The notes beneath the pieces were generated by a model that was not told the DNA's origin, searched no databases, and saw only the letters and a list, made by a program, of their open reading frames with translations. A DNA stretch of 64,000 nucleotides from Cornus controversa (taxonomy: Eukaryota > Streptophyta > Magnoliopsida > Cornales > Cornaceae). Location of the stretch: contig CM048845.1 of assembly GCA_026545225.1 (NCBI GenBank), positions 57,140,033-57,204,032 of the forward strand, in the 5' to 3' direction. The first letter of the stretch is position 1, and every line of letters starts with the position of its first letter. The position numbers and the translations under genes were made by a program. Below, one piece after another: positions 35,970-46,628 of the stretch.

Positions 35970-37542
35970 TGATAAGCACAGAATGTTGTGCATTCGGTCC
36001 TTCTAATTTACATATGTTAATCCTTTAATTATGTTTATATTAGTATTTTTATAGTTTTATTATGTTTTTGTCATTTTCAGATCCTTAGATGAAATAGTGG
36101 TTAATTCCATGGTTCTTGGGCTTTCAATGAGGCTTACATAAGAAGAAGAAATTGCCATTAGTTTGGGCCAAATTCCAATGATGAGTTCATGGATTGGGCC
36201 AAGCTATATTGAAGATTTAATGCAAAAGGGGCTAAAAATCTGAATTGGTTCATTCATTGGGTCAAGTACAAGTGCAAGACTAATCTCAAGCCCAAAATTC
36301 GTTCAAAATTCTAATCTGCTCACTGTTTGTATTTTGACCATAACTTCATGCTCCAAACTCCAATTAAGGTGATTTTTGCGGCTATGGAAAGATAAAAGAG
36401 AGTTCTAAATACGTTTAGTTTTGAGAAATCTCTAAATATGACATCTTGGTGGTTGAAAGTGGCCAAAACAGTAGGATAAATATTCTGGGCAGATTTTTCT
36501 TTGGTTGCTTTGAAAATTTTGTGACAAGTGACCAATGAGATGACAAGCAACCACCTCACTCAATTAATTCACCAAAGTGCTATACACATGGAGGGAGATG
36601 ATCCAATTCTTCTAAAATGGAGTACATATGGAGCTATTTAGGCCATAGGATGAGTTTTAGTGAAAGAAGTGGTGGACACTCATATTGCACTAACTTTGGC
36701 TATAAATGGAGGGGAATTGAGTAGTGTAGGGAAGAGAAGTGAGTGGAAATATTCTGCACACATATAGAAATATGAAGTGTTCTTCAACTATGAAGACTTG
36801 TAAGTTAGCCATGAGGAGCTAAAACTCTTCCTAGGGCATTGATGTAGCCCTAGCCAAGCATCAATGGTATGATAATAATATTTTTATTTGGGATTGTTAT
36901 ATATGTATAATAAGTTGTATAACTTTGAGGATTACATTTGTAATTGAAGTATAAAGTTATGTTTAATCTTGACTTCATTCTTCTCTTATCTTATAAAGTA
37001 TGAAAGTTATACAATAATTTTATTAGAACATAAATTCATTAGATTTGATAATTCATGCTTAAGGAAGATGAATCGTTCTACACTTTTAATTTCATGTTAT
37101 GTCTTTTATCTAAGTAGTTAGGTAGACGATTCATGCTAACTAGAGATGAATTATTCTTGTCTTTTGATTTATGTATTTTCTTGAAGATATCATGGTGGTA
37201 TGTGACAAATTCCATGAATCATGATTATACATATGTAACTTTCCCAAGTTGAAATATATTCTTCCATTGATGTGAGGCTAGTGGTGAAATCAATACCCTA
37301 GTCCCTCTTATATTTATCAATTCAAACTTTAACTAGTGCCATTTATTTTATGTTAAACAAATACCAAAAATATCAACCTCTCTTTCAATGAATCAAATGA
37401 GACTAATTTAATCACATTCTCTGTGGGATCGACACCTTCACAAGAGCCCTATCTTACAAAGATTCGTGCTATTGCGAGTGGTTTATTAAGAATTGGACAA
37501 GAATTATTTTGGTAAAACAAAATACCCTTTCCAAGCACAACA
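35970..37542 (+). repeat. 5' LTR of Athila
   Basis: Same length as the 3' LTR and about 99% identical by eye. The TATA box TATAAATGG is at 36701-36709. Confidence 0.95.
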
Positions 37543-37547
37543 ATTTT

Positions 37548-37565
37548 TGGCGCCGTTGCCGGGGA
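37548..37565 (+). promoter_or_regulatory. Athila primer-binding site (tRNA-Asp)
   Basis: TGGCGCCGTTGCCGGGGA, complementary to the 3' end of plant tRNA-Asp and standard for Athila, 5 bases after the 5' LTR. Confidence 0.93.
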
Positions 37566-38216
37566 ATGCTGATTAAATCTTGTTTGATTATAGTTAGGAT
37601 TTGTAAATATTTTGGTATATAATTTGTTTGTTAAGTGTGAAGGTACAAGAGTTGCTACAAGCTTTGAGAGTTGATCTTTCAAAAGAAAGTGGTTAAGTCT
37701 TGTATTTTACATTGTTTTAAATTTTTTTTTTAGTATATATATTTGTTTTGTTTGTTTTTGTGAATTGTCAAATCTCATGTTCAACATCGGCACCCTTGAG
37801 AGTTGATCTTTCAAGGGCATTGGGTAAGTTTTGCAATTTACATTGTTTACTTGTTTTCTTGCCGTTATATTTAGTGTGTTTGTTTGAGTATTACTACTAT
37901 TTTCATTCTAAAAAAAAAAAAAAGATTTTCTTCTCCCAAGGACTCAATTTTTAGTCACTCCGGTGAGTACCCTTTAATTTGAGTGGCGAAGGATAGTTAA
38001 TATGAAAGCTTGGATGTTCCGTCATTAAGCAAGCCTAGTGCTTCTCCTCCTTTCATATGTACTACTTTGTTCTCATTTTAAAGGCTCTTAATCGGTAATC
38101 TATTAATTGTAAAATCCAAAGAGAAGTAGTTTTTAAAATAAATAAAATAAAATAAAATAAAATTTTATTTTTTGGTTGTTTTTGTATGTTTGATTTCTTA
38201 TTTTGTTTGTTAGTTT
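37566..38216 (+). other. Athila 5' leader
   Basis: Untranslated leader between PBS and gag. A block around TTTGAGAGTTGATCTTTCAA is tandemly duplicated (about 37660 and 37792). No upstream gene is seen. Confidence 0.7.
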
Positions 38217-40658
38217 ATGTTTGGTCGTCGTTCGTTATCACTACCATTACTTCCATTAGATCCTAATCTTGAAAGAACTCTTAGGCATCTTAAAGGAACT
38301 GTAAGGGACTTTAATTTACCTAGAGAATCTTCAATTGAAAACATGGCAGAAGATGGTGTAAGACCAGTAATTGTAGAAGAAGTTGTACCACCCATAATGG
38401 TTGAGGAAAGACCAATGCTCCTTCGGGATCATTACATTCCTACCACATACAACTTTCCTTCAGGAATTCAATTACCAAATGTAACGGCCACCCATTATGA
38501 AATTAAGTCCAGTGTTATCCAAATGTTACCATCTTTTTATGGACTTAATAATGAAGATCCATATAGGCACCTTGATGAATTCCTTGAAATTTGCTCTACC
38601 CTAAGGATGCAAGGTTTTACTGAAGATGCCTTAAGGATGCAACTTTTTCCATTCTCTTTGAAAGACAAAGCTAAGCATTGGTTGAAATCCTTAGAAAATA
38701 ACACGATTACTTCTTGGACACAATTACAACAAGAGTTCCTCCAGAAGTACTTTCCTATAGGAAAAACCAATCAAATTAGAAAATCTATCACTGGATTTGC
38801 ACAAAGTGAAGGAGAACATTTCTATGAAACTTGGGAAAGATTGAAAGATCTTCTTAGGAAGTGTCCCCATCATGCTGTCCCAAAATGGCAATTGGTGCAA
38901 TGTTTCTATGATGGATTAACTGAACCACATAGACAAATGGTTGATGCCTCTTGTGGTGGAACATTCATGCTAAAGAGTGAAAGTGAAGCTTGGAAACTTT
39001 TTGAGAATCTTAGTGAAAATTCGATGCATCATGCTTCATCTAGTCATTCTAAGGTCAAAGGTCTCTTTGAAGTAGGCAATTCAGTAGATGTGTCTATTAA
39101 AGTGGATGCATTGTCAAAGAAGCTGGATCAATTGATGGCAGCAAATCAAGCACCTCCTACTCAGTCATCTGTGCCACCTGAGTTGTGTTCATTTTGTTCT
39201 AGTCCATCACATCATGCCAAAGATTGTCAAATCATTGGCCAATTTTCTGAACTTGGGCAAGAACAAGTGAATGCTACTTTCTCTAGACCAGGGAATAATC
39301 CATATTCCAATACCTATAACCCGGGATGGAGAAATCATCCTAATTTTTCATGGAGACCCCAAGCCACGGGAAATTCAAATCCTCAACCTATTGGACAACC
39401 CATACAGTCCAATTTTGCGTCCAATAGTCATCCTTTCAATCCCTCATCCAATTACCAACCTTCTCAACAACACCAGAACCAAGCAACTCCACTTCCTAGG
39501 CATTCAGCTTTTGAAGACAAGGTGTTGGCTGCATTGAGCAATCTTGAGTCAAATACTCAATTGCTACATTCTCATTCTCAATCCATTTCTAAGCTAGAAT
39601 CCCAAATCGGGCAAATAGCTAATTCTTTGAATAGAAGAGAGGAGGGAAAACTTCCAAGTCAGCCAGTGGTCAATCCTAAACCAAAAGGACAATACATGAT
39701 TGATGAGAATGCATCTAGTTCCTCTCATCATGAGCATGTCCAAGCCATCATGACCCTTAGGAGTGGGAAGGAGATAGATAACAAGATTGAGAAAAAGGAA
39801 GAGAAGAAAAATGAGATTCCAAAAGTTTCAAAAGAAATCCCTAAAAATCCAAATAATTTGCCCCAAAATTCAAAAGATTTGGTGAAACAATTGTCAAAGG
39901 ACAAAGAAGTCAGGAATGAAGTTCTTTCTTCACCTATTCCCATTCTTGGGACGAGATATGAGCCTAAAGCTCCATATCCTGAACGTCTCAAAGAACCATA
40001 CTGTTATGGAAAGCAAGGAGAAAAGATCCAGGACATGATGGAAGTTTTCAAGCAAGTTAAGATTAATCTTCCTCTTCTTGATGCAATCAAACAAATTCCT
40101 TCATATTCCAAATTTCTCAGGGACTTGTGTACACAGAAGAGAAAATCAAGGAGTCATGTTCCAAAGAAAATTCTTCTCACTGAGCAAGTTAGTTCCATAC
40201 TGCTGTACAATACACCTCCAAAATTCAAGGACCCTGGTGCTCCTACAATCTCGTGTGTCATTGGAAACTATGAAATTGGAAAAGCCCTACTTGATTTAGG
40301 TGCTAGTGTTAATCTACTTCCTTACTCAGTATACTCGCAGTTAGGCTTAGGAGAGCTTAAACCAACTCCAATTGTCCTACAACTTGCAGATAGATCGGTT
40401 AAGCAACCTCGAGGAATCATTGAGGATGTTCTCATCAAAGTAGACAAGTTCTACTTTCCAGTCGATTTCATTGTCCTTGACACCGAACCCGTCCAAAATC
40501 CAAAAAAATATATACCTATAATCCTTGGTCGACCTTTCTTAGCCACGGCTAATGCATGCATAAATTGCAGAACAGGGGTTATGGATATATCTTTTGGGAA
40601 CATGAATGTAAGATTGAATGTCTTCAATGCTTCACAACATCCGTCAGATGCAAAATAA
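38217..40658 (+). CDS. Athila Gag-protease
   Basis: An open 813-codon frame. The N-terminal region has the Athila-type Gag (DHYIPTTYNFPSGIQLP near residue 65, then MLPSFYGLNNEDPYRHLDEF and KHWLKSLENNTITSW). A zinc knuckle, CSFCSSPSHHAKDC (CX2CX4HX4C), is near residue 325 and a low-complexity Pro/Asn/Gln region follows. A Lys/Glu-rich stretch lies near 520-570. The aspartic protease active site LLDLGASVNLLPYS is near residue 690, with ILGRPFLAT near 770. Gag forms the particle and binds RNA; the protease matures it. The frame ends in TAA, and pol continues in the same frame 27 bases later, so pol may need stop readthrough or reinitiation. Confidence 0.93.
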   Translation: MFGRRSLSLPLLPLDPNLERTLRHLKGTVRDFNLPRESSIENMAEDGVRPVIVEEVVPPIMVEERPMLLRDHYIPTTYNFPSGIQLPNVTATHYEIKSSVIQMLPSFYGLNNEDPYRHLDEFLEICSTLRMQGFTEDALRMQLFPFSLKDKAKHWLKSLENNTITSWTQLQQEFLQKYFPIGKTNQIRKSITGFAQSEGEHFYETWERLKDLLRKCPHHAVPKWQLVQCFYDGLTEPHRQMVDASCGGTFMLKSESEAWKLFENLSENSMHHASSSHSKVKGLFEVGNSVDVSIKVDALSKKLDQLMAANQAPPTQSSVPPELCSFCSSPSHHAKDCQIIGQFSELGQEQVNATFSRPGNNPYSNTYNPGWRNHPNFSWRPQATGNSNPQPIGQPIQSNFASNSHPFNPSSNYQPSQQHQNQATPLPRHSAFEDKVLAALSNLESNTQLLHSHSQSISKLESQIGQIANSLNRREEGKLPSQPVVNPKPKGQYMIDENASSSSHHEHVQAIMTLRSGKEIDNKIEKKEEKKNEIPKVSKEIPKNPNNLPQNSKDLVKQLSKDKEVRNEVLSSPIPILGTRYEPKAPYPERLKEPYCYGKQGEKIQDMMEVFKQVKINLPLLDAIKQIPSYSKFLRDLCTQKRKSRSHVPKKILLTEQVSSILLYNTPPKFKDPGAPTISCVIGNYEIGKALLDLGASVNLLPYSVYSQLGLGELKPTPIVLQLADRSVKQPRGIIEDVLIKVDKFYFPVDFIVLDTEPVQNPKKYIPIILGRPFLATANACINCRTGVMDISFGNMNVRLNVFNASQHPSDAK

Positions 40659-40685
40659 TGCTTCTCCCTTGACATCATTGATGAA

Positions 40686-43600
40686 ATGGTTGAAGATTCA
40701 CTTTCATCCTTTTTATCGAAAGACCCTTTAGAGGCACTCTTGACTCACTATGATTTTGAAGGATATGACATCGAAAATAGTGAAGTCGATTCTGCATTTG
40801 AGATTGATACTATCATGGACTTTTCACCATGGAAAATGTCAAAGGAGCCACTTCCGTTATTGTCTAGTACTCCTCCAATTCCATCCCTTAAATTCCCACC
40901 CAAATTAGAGCTCAAACCACTTTCGGATAAGCTAAAGTACATTTTCTTAGGTTCTAATGAAACTCTTCCAGTTATCATTGCTTCGGACTTGACAAAGGAC
41001 CAAGAAAGTAGTTTGTTGACTGTACTTCGACTACACAAAAAGGCGATTGGATGGACTGTAGCTGATTTAAAAGGAATTGATCCTTCTATTTGTATGCATC
41101 GCATTCATCTGGAGGATAATGCTAAACCATCTTGTGAGGTACAAAGAAGATTGAATCCAAATATGAAAGAAGTTGTGATGAAGGAAGTAGTCAAGTTGTT
41201 AGATGCAGGAATCATCTATCCCATCTCTGATAGCAAATGGGTGAGCCCCATTCAAGTGGTACCTAAGAAGTCTGGAATCACCGTAGTTGAGAATTCGACT
41301 GGAGAATTAATTCCGCAACGTACAACAACTGGTTGGCGTGTGTGCATTGATTACAGAAAACTCAACTCTACAACTAGGAAGGATCATTTTCCCTTACCAT
41401 TTATTGATCAAATCCTAGAACGTCTTGCTGGTCAGAGTTACTTTTGTTTTCTAGATGGATATTCTGGCTATAATCAAGTAGCTGTCGATCCAAAGGATCA
41501 AGAGAAGACAACCTTCACATGTCCATTTGGAACATTTGCTTATAGACGCATGCCCTTTGGGTTATGTAATGCACCTGTAACATTTCAAAGGTGTATGATG
41601 TCTATTTTTTCAGACATGGTAGAAAAATTTCTTGAAGTTTTTATGGATGACTTTTCAGTCTTTGGACCTTCTTTTGAAAAATGTCTCCAAAATTTGTCAA
41701 TTGTTCTTCAGCGTTGTAAAGAGACAAATTTGATCTTGAGTTGGGAGAAGAGTCATTTCATGATAAAAGAAGGAATTGTATTAGGACACATTGTGTCAGA
41801 AAGAGGAATTGAAGTAGATAGAGCCAAGGTTGAACTCATTTCTAATCTTCCACCACCTACATCGGTGAGGCAAATTAGATCATTCCTTGGACATGCAGGA
41901 TTTTATCGTCGATTTATCAAAGACTTTAGCAAGATAGCTAAACCATTGTGCAATTTACTTGCCAAAGATACTCCTTTCAACTTTGATAAAACATGTCTTG
42001 AAGCTTTTGAAAAGCTCCGTTCTCTTCTAGCCTTTACCCCAATTATGAAACCTCCTGATTGGTCTTTACCATTTGAGATCATGTGTGATGCATCCGAATA
42101 TGCTATGGGAGCTGTCCTAGGACAACATGTAGATAAACTTTCTCATGTTATCTACTACGCTAGTAAAACCCTCTCAGATGCTCAGTTGAATTATACCACA
42201 ACTGAGAAGGAATTATTAGCCGTCGTGTTTGCCTTGGATAAATTTCGATCATATCTGTTAGGATCCAAGGTAGTTGTGTATTCTGATCATGCTGCTCTAA
42301 AGCATTTGCTAGCCAAGAAAGAAACCAAGCCCCGTTTGATTAGATGGATACTCTTGCTTCAAGAGTTTGATTTTGAAATACGAGACAAGAAAGGTTCTGA
42401 GAATGTAGTAGCCGATCATCTTTCTCGTATTATCATTAAATCCTCTGATTCCATCCCAGTTCATGATTCCTTTCCTGATGAGCAACTATTGATAATTACT
42501 GATGAGAAAGTACCTTGGTTTGCTGACATTGTGAATTACTTAGCAATAGGTAAAATTCTTTTGAATTGGACCAAACAAGAAAAAGATCAATTCTTTTCCC
42601 AAATAAGGAGGTATTTCTGGGATGATCCTGAATTATTCAAATACTGTCCAGACCAAATAATCCGTCGTTGTGTCCCTGAAAGTGAGTTTCAAAGTATTCT
42701 TACTTTTTGTCACACCTTAGCATGTGGAGGACATTTCAGTGCTAAAAAGACCTCTCAAAAGGTTTTACAAAGTGGATTATTTTGGCCATCATTATTTCGG
42801 GATTCTTATAATTTTTGTCGAGCTTGTGAGCGATGTCAGAAATTAGGATCAATGTCTAGGAAAGACATGATGCATTTAAATCCCATTTTAATCGTTGAAA
42901 TCTTTGATGTATGGGGTATAGATTTCATGGGACCATTTCCACCATCATTTGGATGTGAGTACATACTGTTGGCCGTAGATTATGTATCTAAATGGATTGA
43001 AGCGGTTGCCACCAAATCGAATGATCACAAAGTTGTGATTAAGTTTATTCAAACTAACATTTTTACTCGTTTTGGTACACCGAGAGCAAGAATAAGTGAT
43101 GGAGGTAAACATTTTTGTAATAGGTTTCTTCAAACCTTGCTCATCAAATACTTTGTTACTCATAAAATAGCTACACCTTACCATCCTCAGACAAGTGGAC
43201 AAGTTGAAGTATCTAATAGGGAAATAAAGCATATTCTTGAAAAAACGGTTAGGCCAGATAGAAAAGATTGGTCTTTAAGACTAAATGATGCACTTTGGGC
43301 CTATCGAACTGCCTTTAAAACTCCCATTGGAATGACCCCTTACCGTCTTGTTTACGGGAAAGCTTGCCATCTCCCAGTTGAATTAGAACAAAAAGCTCTT
43401 TGGGCCATTAAGAAATTCAATTTTGACATGAAAATGGCTGGCTCAACCCGAAAACTCCAACTGAATGAACTTGAAGAGATGAGAAATGATGCTTATGAAA
43501 GTGCCAAAATTTATAAAGCTAAAATGAAGGCATTTCATGATAAAAATATTGTGAATAAAACCTTTGTTCCAGGACAGAAGGTTTGGTTGTTCAATTCTAG

Positions 43601-43814
43601 ATTAAACCTCTTTCCTGGAAAGCTTCGTTCACGTTGGGATGATCCTTTCATAATTTCATCTGTTTTTCCCTATGGAGTTGTGGAACTTCAAGATCCTAAG
43701 AATGATAATCTTTTCAAGGTCAATGGTCAAAGATTGAAGCTTTATGTAGAAGATACTGTACAAGCAGAAGATGTTGAATCCGTTAACTTGACGGATCCTG
43801 TTTATTTTGACTAG
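40686..43814 (+). CDS. Athila Pol: reverse transcriptase, RNase H, integrase
   Basis: An open 1,042-codon frame. [22 protein letters not shown] near residue 220, [13 protein letters not shown] near 255 (catalytic Asp) and [10 protein letters not shown] near 316 (FMDD box). RNase [16 protein letters not shown] near 466, [19 protein letters not shown] near 505, [11 protein letters not shown] near 533. Integrase: zinc-binding HTLACGGH and [11 protein letters not shown] near 675-720, then catalytic Asp in [11 protein letters not shown] near 743, Asp in [13 protein letters not shown] near 803, and Glu in [11 protein letters not shown] near 848. All key residues I looked for are present, so it looks enzymatically competent. 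Initiation at 40686 is assumed; the frame is also open upstream to the gag stop. Confidence 0.93.
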   Translation: MVEDSLSSFLSKDPLEALLTHYDFEGYDIENSEVDSAFEIDTIMDFSPWKMSKEPLPLLSSTPPIPSLKFPPKLELKPLSDKLKYIFLGSNETLPVIIASDLTKDQESSLLTVLRLHKKAIGWTVADLKGIDPSICMHRIHLEDNAKPSCEVQRRLNPNMKEVVMKEVVKLLDAGIIYPISDSKWVSPIQVVPKKSGITVVENSTGELIPQRTTTGWRVCIDYRKLNSTTRKDHFPLPFIDQILERLAGQSYFCFLDGYSGYNQVAVDPKDQEKTTFTCPFGTFAYRRMPFGLCNAPVTFQRCMMSIFSDMVEKFLEVFMDDFSVFGPSFEKCLQNLSIVLQRCKETNLILSWEKSHFMIKEGIVLGHIVSERGIEVDRAKVELISNLPPPTSVRQIRSFLGHAGFYRRFIKDFSKIAKPLCNLLAKDTPFNFDKTCLEAFEKLRSLLAFTPIMKPPDWSLPFEIMCDASEYAMGAVLGQHVDKLSHVIYYASKTLSDAQLNYTTTEKELLAVVFALDKFRSYLLGSKVVVYSDHAALKHLLAKKETKPRLIRWILLLQEFDFEIRDKKGSENVVADHLSRIIIKSSDSIPVHDSFPDEQLLIITDEKVPWFADIVNYLAIGKILLNWTKQEKDQFFSQIRRYFWDDPELFKYCPDQIIRRCVPESEFQSILTFCHTLACGGHFSAKKTSQKVLQSGLFWPSLFRDSYNFCRACERCQKLGSMSRKDMMHLNPILIVEIFDVWGIDFMGPFPPSFGCEYILLAVDYVSKWIEAVATKSNDHKVVIKFIQTNIFTRFGTPRARISDGGKHFCNRFLQTLLIKYFVTHKIATPYHPQTSGQVEVSNREIKHILEKTVRPDRKDWSLRLNDALWAYRTAFKTPIGMTPYRLVYGKACHLPVELEQKALWAIKKFNFDMKMAGSTRKLQLNELEEMRNDAYESAKIYKAKMKAFHDKNIVNKTFVPGQKVWLFNSRLNLFPGKLRSRWDDPFIISSVFPYGVVELQDPKNDNLFKVNGQRLKLYVEDTVQAEDVESVNLTDPVYFD

Positions 43815-44227
43815 AGATGCATCATCATGTCTACCCTAGACGATAAACTTGGGTCATTCACTCCTTTTGCTTGGCGAGGAGTATAAAGATGAGATTCCAG
43901 GAATTGGTTGTATATGCGAGCCATTAGGGACCTGAACCCAACTCAGCGTTAGGAAATGGCCTACCTAGCTTTATAGGTTTCCCTTTTGCACGAGTGGTAG
44001 CAAATAGCAATCGACGAGCTGGAACGGCATAACCAGCAGCTATCCATTGTTGAAGGAAGCTTGACCAGAAATGGTGTGTTCAACACGTCTTGACAATCTG
44101 ACGTTAAAAGAGTCATTTTTATAAATTTTGCATTTTCTTTTCTTTTGGTGATAAGATACAATAGTAGTATTATTACTATAGGCAACAGATTGCTTTAGCC
44201 CCAAATTTTTTTATTTACAGATTTTTC
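43815..44227 (+). other. Athila spacer with decayed frame
   Basis: The frame around 43905-44095 contains MAYLAL, IAIDELERHNQQLSIVE and other helical segments broken by several stops. This may be a dead accessory ORF. No recognisable domain. Confidence 0.3.
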
Positions 44228-44545
44228 ATGGATCCATCGTCTACCAATGATAGAAAAGTCAATTTGGTTTGGCGTCCAAAAATCAAAGTGACTTCTTTAT
44301 GGGATAAACTTTCATTGCACCTTCAAGAAGACATCCTTGCAAGGACGAGTGCATTTAATGGAAAGTCATCATTTGCTCGTAGATGTAAAGCCAAGCGTTT
44401 GGGATGGTGTAAGAGTTGTCTCTCTGAAACTTGCCCCGGATTGCAACCATTGAGCGATTATGGCCGACCATTCATGGTTTATTACTGTACTCCTCGTTCT
44501 TACCAGGATCGTGCTCGGTTGTATGGAAAAGATCCACCTCGATAG
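44228..44545 (+). CDS. Small Athila accessory ORF, unknown function
   Basis: A 105-codon frame starting MDPSSTNDRKVNLVWRP. It is basic, with an amino-terminal helical part (SLWDKLSLHLQEDILART) and a Cys-containing part (RRCKAKRLGWCKSC, then LSETCPGLQPL) that could bind metal. I do not recognise the family. It lies between pol and the captured LBD-type gene on the same strand. A purine tract (AAGTTTGGGGGT, 44594-44605) follows 49 bases after the stop. It could be a diverged accessory or envelope-position ORF of Athila, or a fragment of a captured host gene. Confidence 0.45.
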   Translation: MDPSSTNDRKVNLVWRPKIKVTSLWDKLSLHLQEDILARTSAFNGKSSFARRCKAKRLGWCKSCLSETCPGLQPLSDYGRPFMVYYCTPRSYQDRARLYGKDPPR

Positions 44546-45145
44546 GAAGACCCTAACTTGGGATGATATGTATTCTTGTCGTTACTTAGGATCAAGTTTG
44601 GGGGTAACTCATTTACTTTTGTCATTCTTGTTCACCTTTTCTTATGTATCTTTCTTTTATTTTGAAATTTTTAATTTTGTGTTAATGTCTGTTCTAAAAT
44701 TATTAGTTTTTTTTTCATTTTGATAAAAAAAAAAAAAATAGAATTCATAACGGTCTAGCATAGCCACCCATTCTCTGACTATGTATGTAGTACCAATTCT
44801 ATAATTTGTGATATGATTGATAAAGTTGATGATTTCTGTTTATTAAAGTCTGGTTTCGATACCCAGTACTGTCGAGATTGCTTCAACACAGTATGACTTT
44901 AATAAAGAAAGGCAACCCCTTTGTACTCTATACGTTAGCGTGTCTGGATAATCAATATCTTATCACATACACATCTTGAAAAATTGGGAACCACCAGTTC
45001 AGAGAATGAGAGAAAAGTAGTACCCGTGAAGATTAAGTTTAAAAAAAAAAAAAAAAAGAATTGAGCATGACATTTTTCATAAATATTTCAAAAGCTAGCA
45101 ATACATGTGCCATTGATTTTAACACTGACTTTCAATAGGCTGACA
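44546..45145 (+). other. Athila noncoding spacer
   Basis: Contains the internal purine tract at 44594-44605, A-rich runs at 44726-44740 and 45041-45059, and no supportable gene. Confidence 0.5.
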
Positions 45146-45690
45146 TTAATTTTGTTTTGAATAAGAAAAAGAAGGATTTTTCTCGACAATAGCTATGAGT
45201 CTCCCATGATTCTCCTGAATCTGCTCACCGGAACTCTGTAGCTCATCCAGCTTCGTCTTCATTTCATTAGAATACTCAGTTACAAGCTTTCACAACTGTT
45301 TATTCTCTGCTTTCAGTTCTCTATTTTTTTTCTGAGACTCCTTAATTCTTTTCTGAAGAACTTTAACGTTAGTTGTTAGCATCTGAACTTCAGTTATTCT
45401 TGCTAACAAACATTGGCCTATGTTTGAAATCGACGCAGCCGACCGAATGCTGAGAGTCAAAGAGTCATCAATGGCCATAATGTCAGACCTATTTGCTAAA
45501 ACTCTTTTATCTCGAGGAGTCAGCAAATTTTTGCTGCTCTCGTAGCAGTTGTATCATTCAGCATCACGGATTCCTCCACTAGGTGAGGATCAATAGAGGA
45601 TAGGAATGTTGCCTGCCCAACATTGGTTGATGGCACCTCCGACAACACATTTAAATCGAAGTGATTTTTGGAAACAAAAGAGGAAGCCAT
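45146..45690 (-). pseudogene. Antisense coiled-coil ORF inside Athila, two lesions
   Basis: A minus-strand ATG at 45690 starts MASSFVSKNHFDLNVLSEVP. After about 45 codons an A-run appears one base short, shifting the frame. The next frame (45526-45290) carries LTPRDKRVLANRSDIMAIDD and a heptad-like segment QKRIKESQKKNRELKAENKQ, then stops at TGA; beyond it the same frame continues as a further helix (KLVTEYSNEMKTKLDELQSS) to a TAA at 45146. The protein would be a coiled-coil of about 180 residues. Antisense extra ORFs are known in Tat/Athila relatives; whether this is one or a captured fragment is unknown. Confidence 0.5.
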
Positions 45691-46046
45691 TTTTGAGAGC
45701 TTGTGGTGAAGAAGATAGATAGATACAACAATGTTCCAATATTAAAAAAAAATCTGCTCTTCAAATGCATAAAAAATTTGCCCACCAATTATGCATCTCG
45801 AATTATGAAATTTGTCCAATCAATGCTTTTAGAGCTAGGTTAGGTCATTTTGTCAAACATAGATGGCTTGTTTGTCAATGACATCATTAAGTGTGTGGCG
45901 GCATGTTTGGAATATGTGCAATATAGGTACAATGCATGTGTGAGACACTCTTTTACCCCAAAAGTGAAAAGAATTTGTTTGATTAAAAAAAAAAATTTGA
46001 AAGAGTAAGTGTTAGCAATCAGTGTTTCTTCTTCGTGTTTTCCAAA

Positions 46047-46628
46047 ATGTCTAAAACTCCTTGTGGTGTTTGCAAATTCTTGAGAAACAAATGTGATAAG
46101 TATTGCATTTGTGCTCCTTATTTTTGCCATGAAGATAGTATAGACACTTTTGCTGCCATCCATAAAATTTTTGGGTATCGCAACTTCTCAAACATCCTTG
46201 CTCATCTCCCAGAAGAACATCGTGGTACAGCTGTTCTAACTATGGCATATGAAGCTCAAGCTAGGCTTCACGATCCCATTTTTGGTTGCGTTTCGTATAT
46301 TCTTTCTCTTGAATGGCAACTTCTTAATCTACAAGCACAACTGGTTTCTCTCAGTCACCTAGCAGCTCAAAACTTTGCTTCTAGCTCCTCCAGTGTAAAC
46401 CCTAATGATATTTTTGAAGGAAACTTTTCATCACATCCACCCGATAATCATGTTCAAAGCTGGGTTCCATCTGAAAATGTGGACATGGCACCACTACTGA
46501 ACCAAGACTTATGCAACAATTTTGACACCATGTCTTATTGTCAAAATCAGTTTATGGATCCAAACATCGTACAAGATTATGGTGATGAGTTCCAATCAAT
46601 TGTTTCTTCCTATCTACGTCATTCATAA
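46047..46628 (+). CDS. LOB-domain (LBD) transcription-factor-like gene captured in Athila
   Basis: An intact intronless 193-codon frame starting at ATG 46047. The LOB domain is nearly complete: the zinc-finger-like CX2CX6CX3C block (CGVCKFLRNKCDKYC), APYF, the block FAAIHKIFGYRNFSNIL (where plant LBDs usually have FGASN, here FGYRN), then AVLTMAYEAQARLHDPIFGC, with the invariant DP and GCV. The following LEWQLLNLQAQLVSLSHLA fits the LX6LX3LX6L zipper of class I LBDs except that the last Leu is Ala. A Ser/Asn/Asp-rich tail of about 90 residues follows. LBDs are plant-specific nuclear DNA-binding regulators. It lies between pol and the 3' LTR on the coding strand of a young element, so it is cargo, not a host locus. 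Confidence 0.88.
   Translation: MSKTPCGVCKFLRNKCDKYCICAPYFCHEDSIDTFAAIHKIFGYRNFSNILAHLPEEHRGTAVLTMAYEAQARLHDPIFGCVSYILSLEWQLLNLQAQLVSLSHLAAQNFASSSSSVNPNDIFEGNFSSHPPDNHVQSWVPSENVDMAPLLNQDLCNNFDTMSYCQNQFMDPNIVQDYGDEFQSIVSSYLRHS

Noticed and set aside
36320..36559. A 79-residue minus-strand frame found twice (also 48819-49058)
   Set aside because: Present in both Athila LTRs only because the LTRs are identical; no domain or promoter context.
40748..41104. Minus-strand frames inside Athila gag and pol
   Set aside because: Opposite-strand shadows of well-supported coding sequence.
46035..46628. LBD-type gene as an ordinary host gene next to a retrotransposon
   Set aside because: It sits between pol and the 3' LTR of one continuous Athila copy whose LTRs match, so it is internal to the element.
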